From Prevotella sp. (GTDB lineage Bacteria; Bacteroidota; Bacteroidia; Bacteroidales; Bacteroidaceae), in NCBI GenBank assembly GCA_022641735.1, contig JALCDQ010000001.1:426751-490750 (forward strand): a DNA stretch of 64,000 nt. The letters are read 5' to 3'. Below are positions 17,909 through 26,974 of the stretch, in pieces. The notes under the pieces were generated by a model. That model made no database searches. It worked only from the letters and a program-made list of their open reading frames with translations, and was not told the DNA's origin. Every line of letters begins with the position of its first letter. Position 1 is the stretch's first letter. A program made the translations under genes and the position numbers.

Positions 17909-17993
17909 GTAAAAGACCGTTGTTTACAGACCAAAACAAGTTGTTTTACCTACCAAAACAAGTTGTTTTACTCACCAAAACAAGTTGTTTTAC
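17909..17993. repeat. Quartet palindrome element 3
   Basis: Units at 17909, 17931, 17953 and 17975. The last three are identical (CCAAAACAAGTTGTTTTAC), an unusually uniform copy that suggests recent duplication or gene conversion of units. It lies inside the probable 5' leader of the HU-like gene. Confidence 0.9.
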
Positions 17994-18079
17994 TTTGCCA
18001 AAGATTACCTTTCACTTTCTCAAAGACTATTAACGCTCAAGCAAAAGAATATCAACACTCAAACAAAAAGCAAAATACT

Positions 18080-18490
18080 ATGGCAATATTCATTAAATTA
18101 GTGAAGAACAACATCCACAAAAGCAGCAGTTACAACAAGTGGCATGCCCTCGTGGTGCGCAATGGCGAAATCGACACCGACGGCCTTGCGGACAAGATTC
18201 AGGCAAACACCACCTTCAAAAAGAGCGAAGTGAAGGGGCTGATAGAGGAACTCGTGGATGAGATGAAACTACAGTTGCAGGCAGGCAAGACCGTGAACCT
18301 CAATGGCTTCGGTCGTTTTCACCTGAGCGTGGAGAGCCTTCCCGTAAGCAAAGCGGAGGACTTTAAGATTCAAAAAGACATCACTGCCGTGAAGTGTAAG
18401 TTCATGCCTGCCGGCAAACGAGACGCTCAAACGAAGACCATCCGACAAGTTTTTGCCGAAGGAACAGAGGTGAAAAGGTGGAAGGAATGA
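18080..18490 (+). CDS. HU-like DNA-binding protein
   Basis: A 136-residue protein from the ATG at 18080 (MAIFIKLVKNN). The HU fold is recognisable: the segment around ELVDEMKLQLQAGKTVNLNGFGRFHLSVES (about 60-90) matches the HU/IHF helix and GfG strand, but the N-terminal 45 residues and C-terminal tail are longer than classical HU (about 90). This fits the Bacteroidetes HU-related family found in several paralogues per genome. It probably bends or coats DNA. A longer frame begins within the repeat at 17963 but has no supporting feature. Confidence 0.85.
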   Translation: MAIFIKLVKNNIHKSSSYNKWHALVVRNGEIDTDGLADKIQANTTFKKSEVKGLIEELVDEMKLQLQAGKTVNLNGFGRFHLSVESLPVSKAEDFKIQKDITAVKCKFMPAGKRDAQTKTIRQVFAEGTEVKRWKE

Positions 18491-18554
18491 GAACGGAAAG
18501 CCCCCACTCTGCCCCTTTCCATAGGGAGAAAAGCAAAATTTATAGCCCTCAAAG

Positions 18555-18585
18555 TTGCATTTCCAGAAAATTATCCTTATCTTTG
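18555..18585 (+). promoter_or_regulatory. Promoter of the Cys-motif protein/radical SAM pair
   Basis: TTG at 18555-18557, 20 bases, TATCTTTG at 18578-18585; the ATG follows at 18614. Confidence 0.72.
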
Positions 18586-18613
18586 TAAAATCACATTAAT
18601 ATATAACAACATC

Positions 18614-19309
18614 ATGGCAAGAGGCAAGAATATATGTAAAACGCTGAAAGGCATACGACAGAAGATTGCCGATGCCAACGGCATCAGTTATGCTCCGCGG
18701 GAGTGTCACTATCAAGGCGACTGCTTAGGGACCTGCCCGGCTTGTGAACAAGAAGTGCGCTATCTGGAAAGCGAGCTGCAAAAGCGACGCTCAATGGGCT
18801 TTGTCAATAAGGTGGCAGGCATCGCCGCAGGTATCTGCGCCTTAGCAATGCCGCTGGAAATGGAGGCTCAAACGGTCACGAAACCTACCAAAGGCACTGT
18901 TCCTATCCTAAAGAAAGACCTGCCCATAACCGATTTGAGCAAAGGAGAGGCCGACTCGGTGACAGTGAAAGGAATTGTTACAGACTCCCTTAAAGAGCCT
19001 TGCATCGGAACGCTTATTCGAATCAAAGGCACCAAAAAAGGCGTAATAGCAGATTCGAATGGCCAATTTGCCATCAAAGTTGCTAAAGATGCAGAACTAG
19101 AATTCAGGTTTATCGCCATGAAAACACAAGTCATCAAGGTAAAAGACTTGAAAGACCCGTCCTATATTACCGTCGTTTTAAAAGACGACAACAAAGATTA
19201 TTCTGATCAAGTCATTATAGCTGGGGGTGTAACAAGTAGCAAAATAACAACAACGGATGATGTTTACCGGCATTACACACCTAAGATAAAGGGTAAGAAA
19301 AAGAAATGA
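18614..19309 (+). CDS. Membrane protein: cytoplasmic Cys motif, one TM helix, carboxypeptidase-regulatory-like domain
   Basis: A 231-residue protein in three parts. Residues 1-60 carry ICKTLKGIRQKIADANGI and then a cluster of four Cys at 31, 37, 41 and 44 (C-X5-C-X3-C-X2-C, including GTCPAC), ending in EVRYLESEL. Residues about 63-85 are hydrophobic (VAGIAAGICALAMPLEMEAQ), a membrane anchor or internal signal. Residues about 118-190 form a CarboxypepD_reg-like domain (VKGIVTDSLKEPCIGTLIRIKG, then GVIADSNGQFAIKV). The stop overlaps the start of the radical SAM gene by 4 bases. I have seen this N-terminal motif in other Bacteroidetes proteins, but I know no function; metal or Fe-S binding is inferred from Cys spacing. 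Confidence 0.72.
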   Translation: MARGKNICKTLKGIRQKIADANGISYAPRECHYQGDCLGTCPACEQEVRYLESELQKRRSMGFVNKVAGIAAGICALAMPLEMEAQTVTKPTKGTVPILKKDLPITDLSKGEADSVTVKGIVTDSLKEPCIGTLIRIKGTKKGVIADSNGQFAIKVAKDAELEFRFIAMKTQVIKVKDLKDPSYITVVLKDDNKDYSDQVIIAGGVTSSKITTTDDVYRHYTPKIKGKKKK

Positions 19310-19920
19310 AAGCCCCTCTGATAGCCATTTCACGGCATCGAATAGCCACTGATGGCGTGGGGGTAACTACCTTGGTAGCCTTCCATGGTTGTCCTCTTGC
19401 CTGCAAATATTGCCTCAATCCGCAATGCAAAAGGGCTGACGGGCTATGGAAAAGAATGTCTCCAAAGGAACTTTTGGCAGAAGTAAGCCTCGACGACATC
19501 TATTTTCAAGCCACCAAGGGAGGCATCTGCTTTGGAGGAGGAGAGCCTTTATTATACAGCGATTTTATTTTACAATTCGCTGAAATTATGCCTTCCGAAT
19601 GGAATATAACTGTGGAAACAAGCCTCAACGTTCCTTTGGAGCAGCTGAAAACTATAGAAAAGGCCGTGAGCAAATACGTCATCGACATCAAAGACATGGA
19701 TTCCGACATCTATAAACGCTATACAGGAAAGGGCAATCAACAAGTAATCGACAACCTGAAATATCTGATTTCCAAGGGGATTGGCAGCAAAGCATGCATC
19801 CGCCTGCCATTGATACCCAACTTCAATGCCGAGGAGAACAGAACGAAAAGCGAAGAACAGTTAAGGGAAATGGGATTCGACGATTTCGACAAGTTCAAAT
19901 ACTTCGTGAAAGAAGGCTGA
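19306..19920 (+). CDS. Radical SAM protein, activase-like
   Basis: A 204-residue protein. The [4Fe-4S] motif is C29-PLA-C33-KY-C36 (CX3CX2C) and the SAM-binding GGE lies at residues 78-80 (GGGEPLLYS). Length and the KDMDSDIYKRYTGKGNQ segment resemble glycyl-radical-enzyme activases (PflA-like), but no glycyl radical enzyme gene is in the window. The start codon overlaps the end of the preceding Cys-motif gene, so translation is coupled and the two products probably act together. Substrate unknown. Confidence 0.88.
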   Translation: MKAPLIAISRHRIATDGVGVTTLVAFHGCPLACKYCLNPQCKRADGLWKRMSPKELLAEVSLDDIYFQATKGGICFGGGEPLLYSDFILQFAEIMPSEWNITVETSLNVPLEQLKTIEKAVSKYVIDIKDMDSDIYKRYTGKGNQQVIDNLKYLISKGIGSKACIRLPLIPNFNAEENRTKSEEQLREMGFDDFDKFKYFVKEG

Positions 19921-20006
19921 TTTTAGCAAAATCTACAACCCCTTTGTTTCTCCACCTTATTTATATAAAAATCGTGAGAAAATATTGTTTATCATTAAAA
20001 AAATTG

Positions 20007-20014
20007 TATCTTTG
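20007..20014 (+). promoter_or_regulatory. -7 box for dxs operon
   Basis: TATCTTTG, with transcription expected to start near 20020. This helps decide the dxs start codon: it disfavours the ATG at 20016 and the TTG at 20023. Confidence 0.7.
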
Positions 20015-20040
20015 CATGATTATTGAAGAAATTCAAAAAC

Positions 20041-21927
20041 GTGGATAAAGAAAGATTCGGACTATTAAGCCAAATTAAATACCCAGAAGACTTGCGCAAA
20101 TTGAGCATCGATGAACTGCCCGAGGTGTGCAAGGAACTGCGTCAGGACATCATCGATGAAGTCTCCGTTAACCCCGGACACTTCGCTTCGAGCCTTGGAG
20201 TGGTAGAAATCACCGTGGCATTGCATTATGTTTTCAACACCCCTTACGACCGATTGGTGTGGGATGTGGGGCATCAAGCTTACGGACATAAGATATTAAC
20301 GGGCAGAAGAGACAAGTTCTGCACCAACAGAAAGTTGCACGGCATCCGCCCATTCCCCTCTCCTTTAGAGAGCGAGTACGACACATTCACTTGCGGACAC
20401 GCCTCCAATTCCATCTCGGCAGCCCTCGGTATGGCGGTAGCCGCTAAGAAAACAGGACATGACGACCGGCATGTGGTGGCCATCATCGGTGACGGCGCCA
20501 TGAGCGGAGGCCTCGCTTTTGAAGGCTTGAACAATGTGTCCAATACCCCAAACGACCTGCTCATCATCCTCAACGACAACGATATGAGCATCGACAGAGC
20601 CGTAGGAGGCATGGAACAATACCTGCTCAACCTCGATACCAACGAGACATATAACCGCTTGAGATTCAAAGCATCAAGGTGGTTGCATGAAACCGGCCAT
20701 CTGAGTGAGAACCGCCGAAAAGGTATCCTGCGACTGAATAATGCCATCAAGTCGGCTCTCAGCCATCAGCAGAACATCTTCGAGGGCATGAATGTACGCT
20801 ATTTCGGACCCTTCGATGGCCACAATGTGAAGGAAATCGTCAGGCTATTACGGCAGTTGAAAGATATGAAAGGCCCTAAATTGCTTCACTTGCACACCGT
20901 GAAAGGTAAAGGATATGAGCCCGCAGAAAAAGCCGCAACCATCTGGCATGCCCCTGGAAAGTTTGATGCAGAGACAGGTGAGCGCATCATCAAAGATGAT
21001 TCTCAAGAGCCACCAAAGTATCAAGACGTGTTTGGAGAGACCCTTTTGGAACTGGCAAAGCAAAATCCTAAGATTGTGGGAGTCACCCCTGCCATGCCTA
21101 CAGGCTGTTCGATGAACATCATGATGAAAGAAATGCCCGACCGAGTCTTCGATGTGGGCATTGCCGAAGGTCATGCCGTCACCTTCTCGGGAGGAATGGC
21201 AAAAGACGGATTGACACCTTATTGCAATATCTACAGTGCCTTTGCGCAGCGCGCCTATGATAATATCATCCACGATTTAGCCATCTTGAACCTGCCCGTC
21301 GTGTTATGTCTTGACCGTGCAGGACTAGTGGGAGAAGACGGGGCAACACATCATGGCGCTTTCGACCTTGCCGCTTTGCGCCCTATTCCAAACCTGACTA
21401 TCTCGTCCCCAATGGATGAACACGAGCTCAGAAGACTCATGTTTACGGCACAACTGCCCAGAAAAGGAACATTTGTCATCAGATATCCAAGAGGAAGAGG
21501 CGTAAACAACGACTGGAGATGTCCGTTGGAAGAAATCAAAGTAGGTACAGGAAGGAAAATCCGCGACGGCAAAGATGTAGCCGTTCTGTCACTCGGCCCT
21601 ATCGGAAATGATGTGGAAAAAGCCATCGAAGACATCGGAGAGGCTCGAAGCGTGGCACATTATGACATGCGGTTCTTAAAGCCTCTCGATGAAGAAATTC
21701 TGCATGAGGTTGGCAAAAAGTTCCAACGCATCATCACCATAGAGGACGGCGTGCGCAACGGAGGTCTCGGCTCGGCTGTCTTGGAATGGATGGACGACCA
21801 TGGATACAGGCCTGAAATCGTGAGACTTGGCCTTCCTGACAACTTCGTAGAACATGGAACGATGGCTGAATTGCATGCCATCACCGGCATAGATAAAGAC
21901 TCCATAAAGAAGGAAATACTGACATGA
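20041..21927 (+). CDS. dxs: 1-Deoxy-D-xylulose-5-phosphate synthase
   Basis: About 628 residues from the GTG at 20041 ([21 protein letters not shown]). TTG at 20023 is an in-frame alternative; there is no in-frame ATG anywhere before the conserved core. Recognisable blocks: [22 protein letters not shown], the thiamine diphosphate site [16 protein letters not shown] (about 145-165), [23 protein letters not shown], and the C-terminal transketolase domain. The enzyme condenses pyruvate and glyceraldehyde 3-phosphate, the first step of the MEP isoprenoid pathway. The stop overlaps the trkA start by 4 bases. Confidence 0.95.
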   Translation: MDKERFGLLSQIKYPEDLRKLSIDELPEVCKELRQDIIDEVSVNPGHFASSLGVVEITVALHYVFNTPYDRLVWDVGHQAYGHKILTGRRDKFCTNRKLHGIRPFPSPLESEYDTFTCGHASNSISAALGMAVAAKKTGHDDRHVVAIIGDGAMSGGLAFEGLNNVSNTPNDLLIILNDNDMSIDRAVGGMEQYLLNLDTNETYNRLRFKASRWLHETGHLSENRRKGILRLNNAIKSALSHQQNIFEGMNVRYFGPFDGHNVKEIVRLLRQLKDMKGPKLLHLHTVKGKGYEPAEKAATIWHAPGKFDAETGERIIKDDSQEPPKYQDVFGETLLELAKQNPKIVGVTPAMPTGCSMNIMMKEMPDRVFDVGIAEGHAVTFSGGMAKDGLTPYCNIYSAFAQRAYDNIIHDLAILNLPVVLCLDRAGLVGEDGATHHGAFDLAALRPIPNLTISSPMDEHELRRLMFTAQLPRKGTFVIRYPRGRGVNNDWRCPLEEIKVGTGRKIRDGKDVAVLSLGPIGNDVEKAIEDIGEARSVAHYDMRFLKPLDEEILHEVGKKFQRIITIEDGVRNGGLGSAVLEWMDDHGYRPEIVRLGLPDNFVEHGTMAELHAITGIDKDSIKKEILT

Positions 21928-23267
21928 AAATCATCATCACAGGCGCTTACGCCATAGGAACTCATTTGGCACGACTCTTATCGCGCAACAATGAGAACAT
22001 CACGATTATTGACGAGGATGAAGAACGCCTTGCCGAGATAGGTTCCGACTATGATTTGCTCACCATACAGGCCTCTCCTGACAGCGTGAAAGCCCTCAAA
22101 GAAGCCGGCGCAGGCAGTGCAGACCTCTTTATAGCAGTAACTCCTGACCAAAGTTTGAACATGAATTGTTGTATTCTTGCCAAGGCTTTGGGAGCCAAGA
22201 AAACCGTGGCAAAAATAGACAACGCTGAATACATGGAGCCCGAAATGCAGGAATTCTTCGCCAAATTGGGCGTGAGTTCTCTCATCTATCCTGAGCTCCT
22301 GGCTGCCAAAGATATCAATAACGGACTGAAAATGTCGTGGGTAAGGCAGCGATGGGATGTCCATGACGGCGCTCTCGTCATGCTGGGCATCAAACTTCGG
22401 GAAACTTGTGAGATACTGAATGAACCTCTCAAGAACCTCTGCGGACCACAAGACCCTTATCATATCGTAGCCATCAAACGTGGCGGAGAGACCATCATCC
22501 CTGGAGGAAACGATGAGTTGAAACTCTATGACCTAGCTTATTTCATGACCACAAAGCAATATATCCCATATATTCGTAAGATAGTAGGCAAAGAGCATTA
22601 TGTAGACGTGAAGAACGTGATGATTATGGGAGGTGGAAACACTACCGTCAGAGCGATAAAGACGATGCCCGAATATATGGACACAAAGATTATCGAGCTG
22701 AATCCGGAACGTTGTGAGGAACTCAACGAACTGTTGGAAAGCGACAAGACTCTCGTTATCAATGGAGATGGCCGTGACATCCATCTGCTCATGGAAGAAG
22801 GCATCAAGAATACGCAAGCCTTTGTTGCCCTCACGGGAAACGCCGAAACCAACATCTTAGCCTGCCTTACAGCCAAGCGACTGGGCGTCAGAAAGACTGT
22901 TGCCATGGTCGAAAACATCGATGATGTGAGTATGGCTGAAAGCCTGGATATCGGTACTATCATCAATAAAAAGGCCATTGCAGCCAGCAAAATCTATCAG
23001 ATGATGCTCGATGCCGATGTCATGAACGTCACATTCTTAATGGCTGCAAACGCTGATGTGGCTGAGTTTATCCCAAAAGAAGGGGCTTTGGTCACAAAGA
23101 AACCCGTCAAAGAGATTGGCCTTCCAATAGGAATGACGATTGGAGGACTCGTAAGAAACGGAGAAGGACTACTCGTTTCGGGTAACACCCAGATACAAGC
23201 AGGCGATTCCGTCATGGTGTTCTGTCATGATATCAATATGAAAAAGGTCGAAAAACTGTTTATATGA
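21924..23267 (+). CDS. trkA: Trk potassium uptake regulatory protein TrkA
   Basis: A 447-residue peripheral membrane protein with two tandem RCK units. Each has a Rossmann N-domain ([19 protein letters not shown] at the start; [15 protein letters not shown] near residue 232) and a C-domain. The first glycine motif reads GAYAIG, not the more usual GAGxVG. TrkA gates the TrkH channel in response to NAD(H)/ATP. It overlaps dxs upstream and trkH downstream by 4 bases each, so the three are translated as one operon. Confidence 0.93.
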   Translation: MKIIITGAYAIGTHLARLLSRNNENITIIDEDEERLAEIGSDYDLLTIQASPDSVKALKEAGAGSADLFIAVTPDQSLNMNCCILAKALGAKKTVAKIDNAEYMEPEMQEFFAKLGVSSLIYPELLAAKDINNGLKMSWVRQRWDVHDGALVMLGIKLRETCEILNEPLKNLCGPQDPYHIVAIKRGGETIIPGGNDELKLYDLAYFMTTKQYIPYIRKIVGKEHYVDVKNVMIMGGGNTTVRAIKTMPEYMDTKIIELNPERCEELNELLESDKTLVINGDGRDIHLLMEEGIKNTQAFVALTGNAETNILACLTAKRLGVRKTVAMVENIDDVSMAESLDIGTIINKKAIAASKIYQMMLDADVMNVTFLMAANADVAEFIPKEGALVTKKPVKEIGLPIGMTIGGLVRNGEGLLVSGNTQIQAGDSVMVFCHDINMKKVEKLFI

Positions 23268-24721
23268 TCAACTGGAAGATTATATATAAGATTTTAGGCT
23301 CGCTGCTTTTCGTCGAAGCATCATTGCTGTTTTGCTGCCTTATCATGGCTTTTTGCTATAAAGAAGACGACACTTTCGCCTTCCTTGTGGCACTTGTTAC
23401 AACCATGTTCTTTGGCTTTGTACTTAAAGGAATGGGCAGAAATGCTGATAATAATCTGTCGCGTCGAGATGCTTACCTCGTGGTCAGTTTAGCATGGATT
23501 ATCTTCAGCCTTTTCGGAACAATGCCATTCCTCGTCAGTGGATACCTCACAAGCTTTGCGGATGCTTATTTTGAAACGATGTCAGGGTTCACTACAACAG
23601 GAGCCACAATTATTGATAATGTCGAAATATTTCCTCATGGACTGCTTTTCTGGCGCTCATTGACCCACTGGATAGGCGGTTTGGGCATTGTATTCTTTAC
23701 CATTGCACTCCTTCCTTCCATGGTGGGAGGCTCCGTAAAAGTGTTTGCTGCCGAAGCTACAGGTCCTATTCGTTCGAAATTGCATCCACGACTTTCCATA
23801 AGTGCAAAATGGATTTGGATGGTATATCTCGTATTGACAGTTGGTTGCACCCTATCTTATTTCGCCTTTGGAATGAACTGGTTTGACAGCATCAATTATG
23901 CCATGGCGACCACAGCGACAGGAGGATTTGCCACACATAATACAAGCATGGAGTATTTTCATTCCCCTGCACTCGAATATGCAGGAGCTTTTTTCTGCCT
24001 TGCATCAGGCACTAACTTCACGCTACTCTATATTGCATTTGCTAAACTGAAAATAAAAGAACTCTTCAAAAACGCAGAATTCAAGTTCTACATCTATATT
24101 GTTATCCTCTTCACACTGTTTATCGCCGTAGAACTCGTAATATACAATCATTACGACATTGAACACGCATTTAGAAGTGGAATATTCCAAGTGGCGTCCT
24201 TCATAACGACCACCGGTTTCTACAATGATGATCCAGGGCTTTGGCCACACGCTACTTGGGTAGTTTTGGCCGCTTGCATGTTTTTCGGAGGTTGCTCAGG
24301 CTCTACCGGAGGAGGTTTCAAAGCTATCAGAGGTGTCATGGTACTCAGAATCATAAAAAATGAATTCCGGCAGATATTGCATCCAAATGCCGTGTTGCCC
24401 TTAAAAATCGACGGCGTAAACATCGCTCAGCAAAAGAGAGTCACACTATTGGCATTCTTCTCAACCTACCTTATCTTATGCCTCGTCATGTCGTTTATCC
24501 TCATCGCGTATGGAATCAACAACACCGATGCAATCACCATTACGCTGAGCAGTATCGGCAATGTGGGGCCTGCCTTAGGCTCACAGATAGGACCAACCAT
24601 GTCTTGGAGCAGTCTTCCCGACTTTGCTAAATGGATGTGCTCATTGATGATGTTGATTGGACGTTTGGAGATTTTCACGGTTCTCGTCATCTTCACGCCA
24701 GCCTTTTGGAAAGAAAATTAA
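23264..24721 (+). CDS. trkH: TrkH-family potassium transporter
   Basis: A 485-residue integral membrane protein with about 10-12 hydrophobic segments and the four pore-loop repeats of the Trk/Ktr/HKT family: GFTTTGATI (about 109-117), ATTATGGFATH, SFITTTGFYNDD and LSSIGNVGPALG. These line the selectivity filter. It works with TrkA, whose gene overlaps the start. The 20-base gap to manA may mean that manA is read from the same transcript. Confidence 0.94.
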   Translation: MINWKIIYKILGSLLFVEASLLFCCLIMAFCYKEDDTFAFLVALVTTMFFGFVLKGMGRNADNNLSRRDAYLVVSLAWIIFSLFGTMPFLVSGYLTSFADAYFETMSGFTTTGATIIDNVEIFPHGLLFWRSLTHWIGGLGIVFFTIALLPSMVGGSVKVFAAEATGPIRSKLHPRLSISAKWIWMVYLVLTVGCTLSYFAFGMNWFDSINYAMATTATGGFATHNTSMEYFHSPALEYAGAFFCLASGTNFTLLYIAFAKLKIKELFKNAEFKFYIYIVILFTLFIAVELVIYNHYDIEHAFRSGIFQVASFITTTGFYNDDPGLWPHATWVVLAACMFFGGCSGSTGGGFKAIRGVMVLRIIKNEFRQILHPNAVLPLKIDGVNIAQQKRVTLLAFFSTYLILCLVMSFILIAYGINNTDAITITLSSIGNVGPALGSQIGPTMSWSSLPDFAKWMCSLMMLIGRLEIFTVLVIFTPAFWKEN

Positions 24722-24741
24722 AACTATAACAAAATATTAAG

Positions 24742-25704
24742 ATGAAACCATTAAAGTTCAATGCGCTGCTAAAGCAGACTATTTGGGGTGGTGATAAGAT
24801 TATCCCATTCAAACATCTCGATGAAAAGCTCGACAAAGTGGGTGAAAGTTGGGAGGTATCTGGTGTTAAAGATAACGAAACCATCGTCAGTGAAGGCGAA
24901 TATAAAGGGCAAAGTTTGAATTCCGTAGTCAAGGATTTGAAGGGCGACTTTGTCGGAGTAGAAAATTATAAGCGGTTTGGAGACGAATTCCCGTTGCTTA
25001 TTAAGTTTATTGACGCCCGTCAACAACTGTCCATTCAAGTACATCCTACAGACGAAATTGCCCATAAACAAGGGAAAGAACGTGGTAAGACCGAGATGTG
25101 GTACATCATGGATTCCGACAAGGATGCCAAACTTCGCAGTGGACTGAAACAAGAAATTACTCCTGAGCAATATAAGGAAATGGTGGAAAACGACACTATT
25201 ACCGATGCCATTGCTGAATATTCAGTGAAAGAGGGAGATTGCTTCTTCCTTCCTGCAGGCCGTATCCACAGCATCGGAGCAGGTTGTTTCCTTGCTGAAA
25301 TACAGCAGACCAGCGATGTCACCTATCGTATTTACGACTTCAAACGTAAGGATAAAAATGGCAACGAGCGTCAGCTTCACACTAAGGAAGCTGCCGAATG
25401 CATTAATTATCACGTGGAAAGCAACTATCGCACGGAATATACACCCCTGCAAAATCAAGGTGTCAGCCTTGTACACTGTCCTTATTTCAACACTGCTGTT
25501 TATGACCTCACTGAGCCGATGACCATTGACTATAGTGAACTTGACAGTTTTGTCATCCTAATCGGCATAAAGGGAGAAGGCAAAATTGTTGATAATGAAG
25601 GCCACGAGACCTCTCTGAAGGCTGGTGAAACCATGATTATACCTGCAACGACAAAGTCTATTAAGGTGGATGGAACTATCAAATTCCTTGAAACTTACGT
25701 GTAA
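24742..25704 (+). CDS. manA: Type I mannose-6-phosphate isomerase
   Basis: A 320-residue cupin-type metalloenzyme. Zinc ligands are visible in QVHPTDE (about residue 98), GKTEMWYIM (about 113-121) and the later AGRIHSIGAG (about 172-181). The KPLKFNALLKQTIWGG start is typical of the short bacterial class. It interconverts mannose 6-phosphate and fructose 6-phosphate, feeding GDP-mannose synthesis or mannose use. Confidence 0.93.
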   Translation: MKPLKFNALLKQTIWGGDKIIPFKHLDEKLDKVGESWEVSGVKDNETIVSEGEYKGQSLNSVVKDLKGDFVGVENYKRFGDEFPLLIKFIDARQQLSIQVHPTDEIAHKQGKERGKTEMWYIMDSDKDAKLRSGLKQEITPEQYKEMVENDTITDAIAEYSVKEGDCFFLPAGRIHSIGAGCFLAEIQQTSDVTYRIYDFKRKDKNGNERQLHTKEAAECINYHVESNYRTEYTPLQNQGVSLVHCPYFNTAVYDLTEPMTIDYSELDSFVILIGIKGEGKIVDNEGHETSLKAGETMIIPATTKSIKVDGTIKFLETYV

Positions 25705-25712
25705 ATTAAATA

Positions 25713-26945
25713 ATGATTGATTTGTTCATCCCTAAAATACAAAGAATAAAAGCTGACAGATTACTGTTGCTTTTATTCCTTATTTTCATAAATATCACTG
25801 CTAAAGCTCAAAAGAACGTAGCCTCTTCGCAAGATATTTATTATACTTCATCAGACACAACCCTGATGATGCATTCCAAATACTTTGGCTTTCAACGAAA
25901 AGTGTTTGTGGAATTACCTCCTCTTTATAAGGAAAGTGACCAACATTCGTATGATGTAATCTATGTTTTTGATGCGCAAAACAAGCCTTATTTTGATATG
26001 GTAAATGGCTTAAAGCCCTTTATTGACATGCAATTTGAGCAGAGATTCATCGTTGTGGGCATCTGTTCTCCTCAAAAACAAAACTATTCAAGACAAGATG
26101 ATTTCCTGCCTTTTCCTCAAACAAAGAACCGTGATAAATTCTATAATGGGCATTGTGGGCATGCTGACAGCCTAAGTCTTTTCATCAAAAACGAACTCAT
26201 GCCCTATATTGATACGCATTACAGGACGACTGGCCGCACGCTCGGTATTGGTCATTCCTTAGGCGCATCGTTTGTTTTAGAAAGCATGGTAAACCATGAA
26301 CTCTTCACGGATTATATCGCCATTTCTCCTAATATGACTTTCGATAGCAACCGCGTGGCAAAAGAACTCGAGCAATATGACTATTCAGGGGTTAAAGGAC
26401 ATCGGTTTCTGTTCCTTTCAGATGCAGGAGAAGAGAGAATCAAAGGCTGGGAATCGTGGAAACCAGCACGGGAGGAACTCTATCAATATTACAAAAATCA
26501 TCCGTTACCAAGCTCCATGGTGCTGAAGAGAAAATCATATCCAGATTTCAATCACATGTCTTGCTATCCGACAGCCCTGCATGATGCGATGGCCTCTTAC
26601 TTTCAATATAGAGATTCCATCGACCAGTTTTTGAATAAGGAAAGTTATAAAGTGCACATAGAATTGAAGATAGACAACCCTAAGGACGAGGTTTATATTA
26701 CTGGAAATCAGGATGTTTTAGGTAACTGGAATCCACAAAAAATCAAGATGAAGAAAGTCTCTGATACCATAAGAGCCATCGATTTGGAGTTGCACTATCC
26801 TGCTTTATTCAAATTTACGCGTGGCAATTGGGATACTGAAGGCTATATCGTCAATGATGTCAACGAAGGAATTAACCTGAGAATCGAGTCTCCCAAGCGA
26901 AGCAACTATCAATATGTATTGGATTATTGGGCAGATAGGCCCTGA
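25713..26945 (+). CDS. Secreted esterase-family alpha/beta hydrolase with C-terminal starch-binding-like domain
   Basis: A 410-residue protein with an N-terminal hydrophobic signal (about 18-34, ending TAKAQ). The esterase-D fold includes GHSLGAS at about 181-187 with the nucleophile Ser. A later Asp/His pair is expected around SDAGEERIKGW and DFNHMSC. The last 90 residues (VYITGNQDVLGNWNPQKIKM onward) resemble a CBM20/CBM48-type beta sandwich. Related proteins cleave acyl esters on sugars or siderophores; the substrate is not evident. It starts 8 bases after manA. Confidence 0.83.
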   Translation: MIDLFIPKIQRIKADRLLLLLFLIFINITAKAQKNVASSQDIYYTSSDTTLMMHSKYFGFQRKVFVELPPLYKESDQHSYDVIYVFDAQNKPYFDMVNGLKPFIDMQFEQRFIVVGICSPQKQNYSRQDDFLPFPQTKNRDKFYNGHCGHADSLSLFIKNELMPYIDTHYRTTGRTLGIGHSLGASFVLESMVNHELFTDYIAISPNMTFDSNRVAKELEQYDYSGVKGHRFLFLSDAGEERIKGWESWKPAREELYQYYKNHPLPSSMVLKRKSYPDFNHMSCYPTALHDAMASYFQYRDSIDQFLNKESYKVHIELKIDNPKDEVYITGNQDVLGNWNPQKIKMKKVSDTIRAIDLELHYPALFKFTRGNWDTEGYIVNDVNEGINLRIESPKRSNYQYVLDYWADRP

Positions 26946-26974
26946 TAATAGCTAAAATAAAGGAAGCCTTATGA

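Larger units (their letters stand above)
17657..18079. other. 423-base intergenic region before the HU-like gene
   Basis: In order: the terminator hairpin (17735-17797), a full promoter (17822-17853) and quartet element 3 (17909-17993). If the promoter serves the HU-like gene, its leader is about 220 bases long and contains the whole repeat element. Confidence 0.6.

Noticed and set aside
17963..18079. Upstream extension of the HU-like protein into quartet element 3
   Set aside because: It would translate the repeat into protein; the ATG at 18080 gives the normal N-terminus of the family.
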